64,000 bases of DNA, taken from NCBI RefSeq assembly GCF_024971095.1, contig NZ_CP069717.1, positions 2,480,001 to 2,544,000 on the forward strand, read 5' to 3'. Of the stretch, positions 1 to 8,649 are shown piece by piece; positions within the stretch are counted from its first letter, which is position 1; every line of letters starts with the position of its first letter. The notes below the pieces were generated by a model. It ran no database searches, was not told the DNA's origin, and saw only the letters and a program-made list of their open reading frames with translations. The position numbers and the translations under genes were made by a program. This stretch comes from Microbacterium neungamense (lineage in GTDB: Bacteria > Actinomycetota > Actinomycetes > Actinomycetales > Microbacteriaceae).

Positions 1-316
1 CCCCGCCGGCGACCCCGTCCGGGGCGCAGACCACGTTGACGCAGGAGTGGATGCCGTGGCTGAGATAGATGTACAGGTGCCCCGGCTCGCCCCACATGGT
101 GGCGTTGCGGGCGGTACGGCCCATGCGGGCGTGCGAGCCGGGGTCGGGCTGATCGCCGGTGCCGCGGCCGTGATAGGCCTCCACCTCGGTGAGCCGCAGC
201 CGCACCTGGGCGCCGTCGACGACGGTGCGCAGCTCGCCGCCGAGGAGCCGCGGGGCGACCTCGAGCGGCAGGCCGAGGAGGTCGTCGCGGCCGGCGCGAC
301 GCAGGGTCGCGCTCAC
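1..316 (-). CDS. mpg: DNA-3-methyladenine glycosylase, N-terminal part (runs off the left edge)
   Basis: Base-excision repair enzyme of the AAG/Mpg family that removes alkylated purines; cytoplasmic. Only the first 105 codons are present. Visible family signatures in order are LTEVEAY (its glutamates belong to the catalytic centre of this family), [11 protein letters not shown] and [13 protein letters not shown]. The GTG start at 316 overlaps the stop of the upstream gene as GTGA, which suggests translational coupling to the end of the long leftward zinc run. The family call is firm; integrity of the C-terminal half cannot be judged. Confidence 0.85.
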   Translation of the reverse strand, partial: MSATLRRAGRDDLLGLPLEVAPRLLGGELRTVVDGAQVRLRLTEVEAYHGRGTGDQPDPGSHARMGRTARNATMWGEPGHLYIYLSHGIHSCVNVVCAPDGVAGG

Positions 317-1974
317 GGGCGCGGCGCCACCCGGCACCACGAGATGTCGAAGCCGTTCAGCGTCGGCAGCTCCTGCTCCCCGGCCAGGTCGATCAGCCGG
401 GTGTGCAGGGTCGTCGGCAGCGGGAGCAGCAGGTCGTCGTAGGGGTTGGTCGGCAGGTCGGGCGCGACGACGACGCCGGCGTACTGGCCGCTCGGCGAGG
501 CGCACGCCTGCAGGATGGCATCCGTCCCGCTCACCTCGGCGATCGGCGCGGCGCGGCCGTCGGCGTCGACCCGGATCACCGCCTGCCCCGTGGGCATGCC
601 GCTGTCGTCGCGCTGCACGACGTGACGCAGCGTGCCGCCCGGGTAGGGGACGATCGTGGTGGGGCGGCCGTAGTCGGGGTCGGTCGGGGCGAGCGGCTGC
701 TCACTGCCGTCGAGGAGGTTCAGCTCGACGAGCGAGGCATCCGTGCGCTCCACGATCGCGGTGTAGGTGCCGCGGCTGATGCCGAGGATGCTCGCGGCGA
801 GGCCGAGCGGCTTGACGCCCTCGTCCGAGGTCGGGTCCTCGACGGCGAGGGCGCCGTCGAAGTCGATGAACAGGAGGGAGGACGAGTCGGGCACGAACTC
901 CCAGTCGGCGACGCTGGCCTCCGCGCCGCCGACCTCGACGATGCGCGGGGCGCCGGTGCCGCTGAGCGGCTGGGTGACGAGGATGCTGGCGCGGCCGGAG
1001 GTGTCGGTGAGCTCGCGGTCGGAGTAGCTGTAGCCGACGAGGCCGCCGCGGTCGGAGACCTGCACCGAGGAGACGTGGCCCTCCCCGGGCAGCTCCAGCT
1101 CGCGCTGGCCGGATCCGTCGCGGTCCATCACCAGCAGCCGGGAGCCGTCCTCCTCCTCGACCGCGACCACGAGAGCGTCGGGGGTGCTGCGGAAGTCGCT
1201 GATCCGCGGGTGCGCGAACACCGGCACGCCCTTCTCGCCGGTGAGGTCGGTGCTGAAGATGCGGTCCTCGCCGTCCGCGGAGCGCTGCAGCAGGAAGATC
1301 TGCGCGGCCGGGGTGCGGAAGCTCGTGGCGAGGTCGGCGGCCGGGCCGCCGCCGGCGGCGGTGACGTCGGAGACCCGCACGGTGTAGTCGGTGGCGTCGT
1401 CGAGCGGGGCGGTGAAGCGGATGCCGATGCTGCGCCCGGCCGCGTCGACGGTGAAGGGGGCGGCGGGCTCGACGGTGACCTGCTCGGGATCGACCTCGGC
1501 GAGCGCCTGGTTCGCGGTGAGGATGACCCGGCTGCCGGAGGTCTCGATCGCCTCGGCGGGTGAGGCCTGGACGTCGCTCAGCCGCGGTCCCTGCACCAGG
1601 CTGACGACGCCCAGCACCCCGACCACGAGGGCGAGGATGCCGAGGACGGCGAGGAGCGTCAGCGGGAAGCGGCGGCTCGCCCCACGAGACGAAACGCTCC
1701 GACCGGCGGAACGCGTTTCGTCTCGCTCCGCTACGCGGTGCTCGCTCAACGACCGGGATGGGACGGCGTCCTGCTCGCCGGAAGGTGCGGACGCTGAGCC
1801 CGTCGAAGCGTCCGCCGCGGGGCGGGGATCCGCCGCGGGGGGCGTTTCGTCTCGCTCGCCTTCGGCGTGCTCGCTCAACGACCGGGAGCCGTCGGCGTGC
1901 TCAGTCGACGACTGGGAAGCACGGAGGGCGCGGAGCTGGGCGCGGGTGAGGGGCCGGTCGCCGTCAGTACTCAT
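313..1974 (-). CDS. Membrane-anchored protein with Ig-like and beta-propeller-like ectodomain, unknown function
   Basis: 553 aa. Residues 1-103 form a hydrophilic, low-complexity cytoplasmic tail. Residues 104-126 are a single transmembrane segment, so the C-terminal 425 residues are probably outside. Residues 140-225 resemble a bacterial Ig-like (SbsA-type) domain ending TSFRTP. The rest has the short repeated strand pattern of TolB/WD40-like propellers, but I recognise no specific family. The tail contains two clear in-frame copies of the dispersed genomic repeat, giving [13 protein letters not shown] (about residues 32-44) and [13 protein letters not shown] (about 75-87), plus a decayed third copy near residue 22. 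The start overlaps the 3' end of the TIGR03943 gene by 11 bp and the stop overlaps the glycosylase gene by 4 bp. Fold assignment is by eye; function is not known. Confidence 0.7.
   Translation of the reverse strand: MSTDGDRPLTRAQLRALRASQSSTEHADGSRSLSEHAEGERDETPPAADPRPAADASTGSASAPSGEQDAVPSRSLSEHRVAERDETRSAGRSVSSRGASRRFPLTLLAVLGILALVVGVLGVVSLVQGPRLSDVQASPAEAIETSGSRVILTANQALAEVDPEQVTVEPAAPFTVDAAGRSIGIRFTAPLDDATDYTVRVSDVTAAGGGPAADLATSFRTPAAQIFLLQRSADGEDRIFSTDLTGEKGVPVFAHPRISDFRSTPDALVVAVEEEDGSRLLVMDRDGSGQRELELPGEGHVSSVQVSDRGGLVGYSYSDRELTDTSGRASILVTQPLSGTGAPRIVEVGGAEASVADWEFVPDSSSLLFIDFDGALAVEDPTSDEGVKPLGLAASILGISRGTYTAIVERTDASLVELNLLDGSEQPLAPTDPDYGRPTTIVPYPGGTLRHVVQRDDSGMPTGQAVIRVDADGRAAPIAEVSGTDAILQACASPSGQYAGVVVAPDLPTNPYDDLLLPLPTTLHTRLIDLAGEQELPTLNGFDISWCRVAPRP
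1712..1756 (+). repeat. Dispersed hairpin repeat, in-frame copy inside a coding region
   Basis: Reverse-orientation copy: arm CGTTTCGTCTCG, central hairpin CCGC-TAC-GCGG, arm TCGCTCAACGACCGG. A half copy in the opposite orientation (ACGAGACGAAACG, about 1683-1695) precedes it. The copy is translated within the cytoplasmic tail of the leftward anchored protein without breaking its frame. Confidence 0.85.
1843..1885 (+). repeat. Dispersed hairpin repeat, second in-frame copy
   Basis: Same arms as the copy at 1712 but with a different central hairpin, CGCC-TTC-GGCG. A decayed third copy, recognisable as a GTGCTCAGTCGACGACTGG-like stretch, follows at about 1896-1918. All lie in the tail-encoding part of the same leftward gene. 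Confidence 0.8.
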
Positions 1975-2740
1975 ACGGGTCCTTCGGCTCGTCGACCTTC
2001 GTCACCGAGGCCGGCTCGATCCGCAGGGTGCCGTCCCCGTCGGCGCGCACGGTGCCGGTGACCTCGATCCAGTCGCCGGTCGCGAGGCTGCCGGCGTCCT
2101 CCGGCTCGGCGAGCGGGACGGATGCGGGCTGCGCGTCGATCACGCAGTGGGTGATCACCATGCGCGTGAGGTTCAGGCCCCCGGCATCCGACGGCGTGAC
2201 GAAACCGGTGAGCGTCACGGTCGAGCCGTCGTACGCCTCCGGCCGCGTGGCCGTGGCGAACACGCTCGACCACTCGCCCACCCCGAACGTGGTGGTGTCG
2301 GCGATCCCGAGCGAGACGTCGTCGGCGCCGGCGAACAGGGTCGTGCGCTCCCCCGCGCGGGACATCGCGAGCTCGGCCGACAGCGACGCCGGCGGCAGCA
2401 CCAGGGCCGCCAGCACGGTGCCGGTCGCGATGACCCCGCCGCTGATGACCGCCGCGGTCGCGAGGGTGCGGCGGGCGCCGGCATCCGTCCCGTGCTCGTG
2501 CGCGTGATCGTGCGCGTGGTGCTCCTCGGCGCCCAGCGGCAGCGTGCACGACCACACCGCGACGCCGAGCGTGACCACGGCCGCGGCGCACGCGAACCAG
2601 ACCGTCTCCGGGCTGATGTAGAGCGTCAGCCGCCCGGTGACGCCGAGGACGATGGTCACCACGGCGATGACGGCGGCGAGGCCGACGCCGAGCCAGCGGT
2701 TCAGGAGGGCGCGGTTGCGCTCGGAGAGGCGCTCAGACAA
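1964..2740 (-). CDS. TIGR03943-family protein, partner of the DUF318-type permease
   Basis: 258 aa. Members of this family (YcgQ-like) are encoded beside DUF318 permeases and are often linked to metal homeostasis; the biochemical role is unsettled. N-terminal hydrophobic segments lie at about 14-33 and 41-62, then comes a His-rich stretch at about 73-85 (HHAHDHAHEHG) suited to zinc binding, another hydrophobic segment at about 92-115, and a soluble C-terminal domain containing FVTPSDAGGLNLTRMVIT and ITHCVIDA. It overlaps the permease stop by 8 bp and sits downstream of zur. Membership is fairly secure from the paired arrangement and C-terminal motifs; a role as zinc-trafficking partner is inference. 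Confidence 0.8.
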   Translation of the reverse strand: MSERLSERNRALLNRWLGVGLAAVIAVVTIVLGVTGRLTLYISPETVWFACAAAVVTLGVAVWSCTLPLGAEEHHAHDHAHEHGTDAGARRTLATAAVISGGVIATGTVLAALVLPPASLSAELAMSRAGERTTLFAGADDVSLGIADTTTFGVGEWSSVFATATRPEAYDGSTVTLTGFVTPSDAGGLNLTRMVITHCVIDAQPASVPLAEPEDAGSLATGDWIEVTGTVRADGDGTLRIEPASVTKVDEPKDPYEY

Positions 2741-3761
2741 GGACGTTCACCCCGATCCCGATGGCGCAGGCGGCGAGCACGACGACGCCGACGATCCCCG
2801 CCAGCACCCGGCCGGTGAAGGTGGTGCGCAGCAGGGCGAGCATCTTCACGTCGACGAGGGGTCCGACCAGCAGGAACGCGATGATCGCCCCGGCGGAGAA
2901 GGTGGAGGCGAACGACAGCGCGAAGAACGCGTCCACGTTGGAGCAGATCGCCACGGTCATCGCGAGGGCGACCATGGCGACGATGGACAGCACCGGGTTC
3001 GCCCCGATCGCGAGCAGCACGTCGCGGGGCACCAGCACCTGCACCGCGCCGGCCAGCGCCGAGCCGATCACCAGCGCCGGCATCACGGCGCGCAGCTCGA
3101 CGAGGAACTGGGTCAGGCTGCGGTGCACCGGGCTGCCGGGCTCATGCGTGACGAGCTCGCAGGTGTCCACGAACCGTGCGGTCAGCATCGCCTGCGGGTC
3201 CGGATGCCGGCTGTAGATCCACCCGATGAGGTTGGCGATCGCGTAACCGCCGAGGAGGCGCGCGACCAGGATGCCGCCGTCCCAGCCGAACGCGGCGTGG
3301 GTGGTGAGGATCACGATCGGGTTCACGATCGGCGCGGCGATGAGGAAGGTGAGCGCGTCGGACGGACCGAGACCGCGCATCATCAGGCCGCGGGCGAACG
3401 GCACGTTGCCGCACTCGCAGACCGGGACGACCATGCCGAGCGCGGACAGCACGGCCCGGCGGCCCCAGGGATTCCAGGGAAGCCAGCGCTGCAGGGCATC
3501 CGCCGGCAGCCACACCTGCACCACGATCGACAGCACGACGCCCAGGATCACCCAGGGCAGCGCCTCGATGAGGACGCTGAGCGTGAGCGTGAGCCCGTCC
3601 TGCATCCGCGTCGGCAGGCCGGCCGGGAACAGCGCGGGCGCGAACACGTCGATGAGGAGCAGCACGGCCAGGATGCCCAGGCCGATGCCCGCGCCCGCCC
3701 AGGGCGAGACGCGCCGCGGCGGCCGGGTCGCCGGGCGAGCCGGAACGGCGGTGTGCGTCAC
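2733..3761 (-). CDS. DUF318/YraQ-type permease
   Basis: 342 aa polytopic membrane protein with about eight hydrophobic segments. It contains the family block VPVCECGNVPFARGL, with conserved cysteines in a membrane segment, and APIVNPIVILTT. The GTG start at 3761 (VTHTAVPARP) overlaps the zur stop as GTGA; a longer in-frame extension upstream would run into zur and is rejected. This family is paired with TIGR03943 proteins, and in other branches with organoarsenical export. The neighbours (zur upstream, znuABC nearby) point to a metal-related role, which is inferred from context only. Confidence 0.85.
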   Translation of the reverse strand: MTHTAVPARPATRPPRRVSPWAGAGIGLGILAVLLLIDVFAPALFPAGLPTRMQDGLTLTLSVLIEALPWVILGVVLSIVVQVWLPADALQRWLPWNPWGRRAVLSALGMVVPVCECGNVPFARGLMMRGLGPSDALTFLIAAPIVNPIVILTTHAAFGWDGGILVARLLGGYAIANLIGWIYSRHPDPQAMLTARFVDTCELVTHEPGSPVHRSLTQFLVELRAVMPALVIGSALAGAVQVLVPRDVLLAIGANPVLSIVAMVALAMTVAICSNVDAFFALSFASTFSAGAIIAFLLVGPLVDVKMLALLRTTFTGRVLAGIVGVVVLAACAIGIGVNVLV

Positions 3762-4174
3762 TCGCCCGCCCCGCCGTCGCGCACGCGTGCCGCTGAGCAC
3801 GAGGCGCACAGGCCGAAGATGTCGACGACGTGCTCGGCGTCGCGGAAGCCGTGCTGCGACGCGGTGCGCTGCGCCCACTGCTCGACGTCCTTCGCCTCGA
3901 TCTCGACCGTCAGCCCGCAGGAGCGGCAGATCACGTGGTGGTGATGACCCTGCGTGGTGCAGGCGCGGTAGAGCGCCTCGCCCTCCGGGCTCTGCAGCGA
4001 GTCGGCGTCGCCGGATGCCGCGAGCCCGGCGAGCGCACGGTAGACCGTGGCCAGCCCGATGCCGGTGTTTGCCTCGCGCAGGGTCGCATGCAGGGCCTGC
4101 GCGCTCACGAACCCGCGCGCGTCCGCGAGCGCGTCACGCACTCGTTCGCGCTGCCAGGTGTTCCGCTGAGCCAT
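3758..4174 (-). CDS. zur: Fur-family zinc-responsive repressor
   Basis: 138 aa, normal Fur/Zur length. The N-terminal winged helix (about 5-70) contains the ATVYRAL recognition-helix motif at 42-48. The C-terminal metal-binding part has HHHH at 77-80 and two CxxC pairs (C83/C86 and C123/C126) that form the structural zinc site. The position between a DivIVA-like gene and a metal-linked permease pair, with znuABC and a Zur-type operator about 4 kb upstream, favours Zur over Fur. A TAGACT -10-like element sits only 9 nt before the ATG, suggesting a nearly leaderless transcript. Metal specificity is inferred. Confidence 0.85.
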   Translation of the reverse strand: MAQRNTWQRERVRDALADARGFVSAQALHATLREANTGIGLATVYRALAGLAASGDADSLQSPEGEALYRACTTQGHHHHVICRSCGLTVEIEAKDVEQWAQRTASQHGFRDAEHVVDIFGLCASCSAARVRDGGAGE

Positions 4175-4233
4175 ACAGCCGAGTCTAGGCGGCGCCGCTC
4201 CGCCCCGGCTGGGAGCTCCACCCGCCGGAGGCG

Positions 4234-5559
4234 TCAGGGCGTCGGTTCCAGGACCCCGTCGGGCTCCGCGGCCGCCTCGGATGCCGGGGCATCCGTTTCC
4301 TCGGCCGACGGCGCGGCATCATCCGTCCCCGATGCCCCGAGCAGCACACCCTCCGGGCGGATGAGCTCGCGCACCTCGGCCATGAAGCTGGTGAGCTGCT
4401 GCTGCTGCCAGCGCAGCTGACGGGTGCGGTCCTCCGCATCGCGCAGCACGCCGGTCGCGTGCGCGGTGACCGTCTCGACGATCTTCTGCGCCTTGACCCG
4501 GGCGCGGTCGAGGATCTCGCGCGCCTTCACCTGGGCGTCCGCCTCGATCGCCTGCGCCTGCGAGCGCATCAGCCGCTCGTAGTCCTCCGCCTTCGCGGAG
4601 ATCCGCTGGGCGTGCTCGAGGGAGGCCTGCACCTGCTCGTTGGCGTCCGCGGTGATCCGCTCGGCGTGCGCGACGGCCTGGTTGTGCAGCACCAGGAACT
4701 CCTGCTGCGCGTCGTCCTGCCGGCGGGTCAGCGTCTCCTCGAACTCGAGCACGCGGGCGTTCATCTCGCGCACCTCGCGCTCGGCGGCGGCGCGCAGGTC
4801 GGTGGTCTCGCGCGTGACCATCGCGCGCAGCGCGGCGGCGCCCTTCTCGGCCTCGGTGCGGATCGTCGCCGCCTCCTGCTCGGCCTGCGCCACCTTCTCG
4901 GCGGCGTGCGCCGCCTCGCGCTCGATGCGCGCCTGATGGGCGGTGTACTCCGTCTCGATCTTCAGGCGCACCTGGTCGGCGTCGTGCTGGGCCTGCGCGG
5001 TGATGCGCGCGACGTCCGCATCCAGCTCGGCGCGCTTGGCCTCGGCCTCCTCGCGGGCGGCCTGCAGCAGCCGCTCGGCCTGGGTGGCGGCGTTGTGGAT
5101 GAGCACGCTGGCCTGTTCTTCTGCGACGCGCAGCACGGCCTCGAACTGGGCCCGGCTCTGCGGCTCGTCACCGCTCGCGCCACGCGTGCCCTCGGCCAGT
5201 TCGGATGCCAGGGTGCTCACCTGCTGCGCGGCATCCTCGGCCTGCGCCCTCGCCGCAGCGAGCTCCTCCTCGAGCCGGGCGACGCGCTCCTCGCTGTCGG
5301 CCCGGAGCGTCTGCAACTCGGTCTCGGACTCGGCGCGCACCCGGTCCAGCTCGGCGCGGTGCCGCTCCTCCACGGATGCCAGATCGGCGGTCACCCGGCG
5401 CAGCTGGTCGCGGAGCGTGGCGATCGCGGCATCCACCTCCGCCTTGTCGTACCCGCGGAACGCCTGCGTGAACGAGGAGTGCTCCTTGGGCGCCGTCGTC
5501 AGCAGCTGATCGAAGAAGTCGCCGTTCTGGGCGTCATCGGACTCGTGCGTCTCGCTCAC
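4234..5559 (-). CDS. DivIVA-domain coiled-coil protein
   Basis: 441 aa. The N-terminus carries a DivIVA-like segment (FTQAFRGYDKAEVDAAI, about 30-46) followed by a nearly uninterrupted Glu/Ala/Arg-rich coiled coil to about residue 390 and an acidic Ala/Asp/Glu tail. Actinobacterial proteins of this kind act as polar or division-site scaffolds (Wag31 relatives), but this one is longer than Wag31 and lies outside the ftsZ cluster, so the precise role is open. It starts with GTG preceded by AGAAAGG and lies between znuB and zur in the same direction. Confidence 0.8.
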   Translation of the reverse strand: MSETHESDDAQNGDFFDQLLTTAPKEHSSFTQAFRGYDKAEVDAAIATLRDQLRRVTADLASVEERHRAELDRVRAESETELQTLRADSEERVARLEEELAAARAQAEDAAQQVSTLASELAEGTRGASGDEPQSRAQFEAVLRVAEEQASVLIHNAATQAERLLQAAREEAEAKRAELDADVARITAQAQHDADQVRLKIETEYTAHQARIEREAAHAAEKVAQAEQEAATIRTEAEKGAAALRAMVTRETTDLRAAAEREVREMNARVLEFEETLTRRQDDAQQEFLVLHNQAVAHAERITADANEQVQASLEHAQRISAKAEDYERLMRSQAQAIEADAQVKAREILDRARVKAQKIVETVTAHATGVLRDAEDRTRQLRWQQQQLTSFMAEVRELIRPEGVLLGASGTDDAAPSAEETDAPASEAAAEPDGVLEPTP

Positions 5560-5614
5560 CTGTCGTGCCTTTCTGAAGTCGCCTGCCCCCCGGCATCCAT
5601 GATGTCACCTCGCG

Positions 5615-6469
5615 TCAGCCGCGACGGACGCGTTGGCGTCCCCGCTGCACCAGCCAGCATCCGCCGTAGATGAGGAAGGAGATCGTGGTGATGTAGGGGC
5701 TCACCGGCAGGGTGCCCGCAAGCGCCAGCAGGATGCCGCCGACGGCGGAGACGAACCCGAACAGCGCGGCCAGCAGCGGCACCGCGACCGGGCCGGCACT
5801 CACGCGCATCGCGGCGGCCGCCGGAGTGACCAGCAGCGCCATCACGAGCAGCGCGCCGATGATGTGCACGCTGACCGCGACGATCAGGCCGAGGATCACC
5901 ATGAACGCCAGGCTGACCACGCGGGTCGGCACGCCGCGGGCGGCCGCGGACTCCGGATCCAGCGAGTCGAAGCGGAGCGGATGCCACATCAGCAGCAGCC
6001 CGGCCAGCACGGCCACGCTGATGCCGATCAGCCAGCCGAGGTCGGGGCTGGACACCGACACGATCTGGCCGGTGAGCAGGCCGAAGCGGTTCGCACTGCG
6101 CCCCTCGTACAGCGACAGGAACAGGATGCCCAGACCCAGACCGAACGGCATCAAAACCCCGACGACCGAGTTGCGGTCGCGGGCCTTGGCGCCGAGCACG
6201 CCGATGAGGATCGCGGCGACGAGCGCGCCGCCGAGGGAGCCGGCCACGACGCTGCCGCCGAACAGCAGGGCTGCCGCGGCGCCCGCGAAGGACAGCTCGC
6301 TGACCCCGTGCACCGCGAAGGCCAGGTCGCGCTGCATGACGAACACGCCGACCAGGCCGCCGACCACGCCGAGGACGGCACCGGCGATGAGCGAGTTCGC
6401 CAGGAGCGCCAGGAGCGCGCCGTAGTCCTGGAAGGAGAACACGTCGCTCCAGTCCACGAGCGGGGTCAC
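5615..6469 (-). CDS. znuB: Zinc/manganese ABC transporter permease
   Basis: 284 aa, polytopic (about eight hydrophobic segments), ABC-3 family of metal-type importers. It forms the membrane channel for the binding protein and ATPase encoded just upstream. The GTG start at 6469 overlaps the ATPase stop by 4 bp (GTGA), giving a tight znuA-znuC-znuB operon. Metal choice (Zn rather than Mn) is inferred from the Zur-type operator and the His-rich binding protein. Confidence 0.9.
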   Translation of the reverse strand: MTPLVDWSDVFSFQDYGALLALLANSLIAGAVLGVVGGLVGVFVMQRDLAFAVHGVSELSFAGAAAALLFGGSVVAGSLGGALVAAILIGVLGAKARDRNSVVGVLMPFGLGLGILFLSLYEGRSANRFGLLTGQIVSVSSPDLGWLIGISVAVLAGLLLMWHPLRFDSLDPESAAARGVPTRVVSLAFMVILGLIVAVSVHIIGALLVMALLVTPAAAAMRVSAGPVAVPLLAALFGFVSAVGGILLALAGTLPVSPYITTISFLIYGGCWLVQRGRQRVRRG

Positions 6470-7293
6470 GCCTCGGCCCCCTCGTGCTCGTGGTGGGTGT
6501 CGGCGTCGGGGATGCCGACGACGACCAGCCGGCCGCCGGCGCGCAGCACGAACACCGGGGTGCCGTACAGGTCGGTGAGCACGTGGCTCTGCAGCACCTC
6601 GTCGGGCGTGCCGAGCACGAACCGGCCGCCGGCGATGTAGAGGATGCGGTCGACGCGGTCGAGGATCGGGTTGATGTCGTGCGTGACGAACAGCACCGCC
6701 GCGTCGCGCTCGCGCCGCTGCCGGTCGATGATGCCGGTCACGCCGCGCTGGTTGGCGAGGTCGAGGTTCGACAGCGGCTCGTCGCAGAGCAGCAGCGCCG
6801 GGTCGCCGGCGAGGGCCTGGCCGACGCGGAGCCGCTGCTGCTCGCCGCCGGAGAGCAGGCCGACCCGCCGTTCCGCGTAGTGCGCGGCGCCGACGCCCGC
6901 CAGCAGGGCGTCCACGCGCGCGCGGTCACCGCGGCGCGGGATCGGCAGCCCGAACCGGGTGCCGTTCACGCCGAGCGCGACCAGGTCGCGGGCGCGCATG
7001 GCGGTATCGGCCGGCAGCGGACGCTGCTGCGGGATGTAGCCGATGCGCGGGTTGCCGCGGTGGACCGGGGCGCCGCCGACGCGGATGCTGCCCCCGGAGA
7101 GCGGCTGCAGGCCCAGGATGCTGCGCAGCAGCGTGGTCTTCCCGGAGCCGGAGGGACCGAGCACGGCGAGGAACTCGCCCGGATGCACGTCGAGGTCCAG
7201 GCCCGACCAGAGCTCGCGGTCGCCGCGGTGGAGGGCCGCGCCACGGATCTCCAGGACGGGACGCCCCGACACGGGCGCCGCGCCGCCGCTCAC
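6466..7293 (-). CDS. znuC: Zinc ABC transporter ATP-binding protein
   Basis: 275 aa ABC ATPase. Walker A is GPSGSGKTT, the signature is LSGGEQQRL, Walker B is LLLCDEPLSNLD and the H-loop is VTHD. Start chosen at GTG 7293 (VSGGAAPVSG), which overlaps the znuA stop as GTGA; the in-frame extension upstream lies inside znuA and is rejected. The C-terminus has a short His/Glu-rich end (DADTHHEHEGAEA), in keeping with the metal-binding tails of the neighbouring proteins. It energises import through ZnuB. Confidence 0.92.
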   Translation of the reverse strand: MSGGAAPVSGRPVLEIRGAALHRGDRELWSGLDLDVHPGEFLAVLGPSGSGKTTLLRSILGLQPLSGGSIRVGGAPVHRGNPRIGYIPQQRPLPADTAMRARDLVALGVNGTRFGLPIPRRGDRARVDALLAGVGAAHYAERRVGLLSGGEQQRLRVGQALAGDPALLLCDEPLSNLDLANQRGVTGIIDRQRRERDAAVLFVTHDINPILDRVDRILYIAGGRFVLGTPDEVLQSHVLTDLYGTPVFVLRAGGRLVVVGIPDADTHHEHEGAEA

Positions 7294-8351
7294 TGGGAGA
7301 GCGCGGCGGCGAGGTCGTCGATCGCGGCGCGCATCCACTCAGCGTACGACTGTTCGGGCTCGAGCAGTTCCGTGAACGCGACGACGGGGATGCCGGCCTT
7401 CTCGGCGGCCGCCTCGACCCGCTCGGTCTCGGCGCCACCGGTCTGGGCGTTGGTCAGCACGGCGGCCACCTGCCCGCCCTCGACGACGGCGAGGGCGTCG
7501 AGCAGCGTGGCCGGGGCGACGTCGCTGCCCTCCTCGACCGCCTCGTCGAAGCCCTCGGGGGTGGCGTTCTCGAGCCCGGCGGACGCGGCCAGGTAGCCGG
7601 CCAGCGGCTCGGTGAGGAACACCGGCGTGCCTTCGTGCTGTCCGTGCAGGGTGTCGAGCTCGGCCTCGAGGTCCTCCAGCTCGGCGACGAGCTCCTCCGC
7701 GTTGGCGGCGAACTCCTTCTCACCCTCCGGGTCGAGCTCGGTCAGGTCCGCGGCGATCTGCTCCACGACGTGGACCATGGTGTGCACGTCGAACCAGACG
7801 TGCTCGTTGAAGCCCTCGATGTGGTCGTGGCCCTCGTGGCCGTGCTCGTCGGCGTGCTCGTCCTCGGCCGGCGCTTCGGTGTCCGCCGGGGCGTCCGTTT
7901 CGGCGGCGTCGGTTTCGGCTGGGGCGTCGGCGTGCTCGCCGTCGCTGTGCTCCTCGTGGTCGTGCTCGTCGGTGCCGTGCTCCTCCGCGCCGGGGAAGTC
8001 GTGGGAGAACTCGGCCGCGGTGATGACCGGGGCATCCGACCCCTCGCGCAGCTCCTCGAGGAAGCCGTCGTAGCCGCCGCCGTTCTCGATGAGGAGGTCC
8101 GCGCCCTGCACGGTGAGGCGGTCGCGGGCGGTCGGCTCGTAGGAGTGCGGATCCTTCGTCGCCGAGGCGATCAGCGAGGTGACCTCGACCCGGTCGCCGC
8201 CGATCTGTGCGACGAGGTCGCCGTACACGTTGGTGGAGGCGACGACCTGGACGGCATCGCCGCCGGCCGCCCCGTTCGCCGACGTGGAGCACCCCGTGAG
8301 CGCGAGAGCGGCGACGGATGCGGCGGCGAGGGTGACGGCAGACTTCTTCAT
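7290..8351 (-). CDS. znuA: Zinc ABC transporter substrate-binding lipoprotein
   Basis: 353 aa. It has a lipoprotein signal peptide with lipobox LTGC (Cys at about 21). The cluster A-I metal-binding fold includes NVYGDLVAQIGG, DPHSYEPTARD and, in the C-terminal half, VFLTEPLAGYLA. A long His/Glu/Asp loop (about residues 124-185, containing EHDHEEHSDGEHAD and HADEHGHEGHDH) is typical of zinc-binding ZnuA-type proteins. It is the first gene of a three-gene operon; the palindromic operator lies 19 bp upstream of the start. Zinc is the likely ligand. Confidence 0.93.
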   Translation of the reverse strand: MKKSAVTLAAASVAALALTGCSTSANGAAGGDAVQVVASTNVYGDLVAQIGGDRVEVTSLIASATKDPHSYEPTARDRLTVQGADLLIENGGGYDGFLEELREGSDAPVITAAEFSHDFPGAEEHGTDEHDHEEHSDGEHADAPAETDAAETDAPADTEAPAEDEHADEHGHEGHDHIEGFNEHVWFDVHTMVHVVEQIAADLTELDPEGEKEFAANAEELVAELEDLEAELDTLHGQHEGTPVFLTEPLAGYLAASAGLENATPEGFDEAVEEGSDVAPATLLDALAVVEGGQVAAVLTNAQTGGAETERVEAAAEKAGIPVVAFTELLEPEQSYAEWMRAAIDDLAAALSQ

Positions 8352-8369
8352 ACCGCCCAGCCTACCTGC

Positions 8370-8387
8370 TAATGAGAACCATTATCA
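8370..8387 (-). promoter_or_regulatory. Zur-type operator at the znuA promoter
   Basis: The plus strand reads TAATGAGAACCATTATCA. It contains a perfect inverted repeat TAATG-N5-CATTA (8370-8384) and matches the general form of actinobacterial Zur boxes. On the coding strand the same bases include TATGATAAT, a plausible -10 element, so bound Zur would block RNA polymerase directly. It lies 19 bp upstream of the znuA start. The sequence is seen; the assignment to the Zur encoded at 3758-4174 is inference. Confidence 0.85.
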
Positions 8388-8390
8388 TAC

Positions 8391-8633
8391 CGGCCGCCCG
8401 CCCTTCCCACCGCCCTCCCACCGCCCCGCTCCCCCGGGCGTCTGTTTGTGCCGTTCTGCTGCTTCAGCGGCCCGCCACACCCCTCCCCGATGCGGAAAGC
8501 TCCCGGCGATCACGGGGCCGCTCCCCGCCAGAAGGAAAACGCATCGCACTGCCCACCGGGGGATGCGGGAAGCTCCCCGCGACCGCAAAGACCCCGCGAC
8601 CGCGCAGACGCGCGCGGCGAGCCGCCCCGCCGC
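8391..8633. other. Gene-free stretch between the znuA promoter and the insertion sequence
   Basis: 243 bp with no convincing coding region. It is GC-rich with C-runs and holds two related short segments, GATGCGGAAAGCTCC (about 8489) and GATGCGGGAAGCTCC (about 8562), perhaps a decayed duplication. It carries the upstream half of the znuA promoter. Nothing else is recognisable. Confidence 0.5.
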
Positions 8634-8649
8634 GATGCTCCTATGGATG

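Noticed and set aside
3758..3878. Longer N-terminus for the DUF318 permease
   Set aside because: The extension is Arg-rich shadow translation of zur; the GTG at 3761 overlaps the zur stop in the GTGA pattern used throughout.
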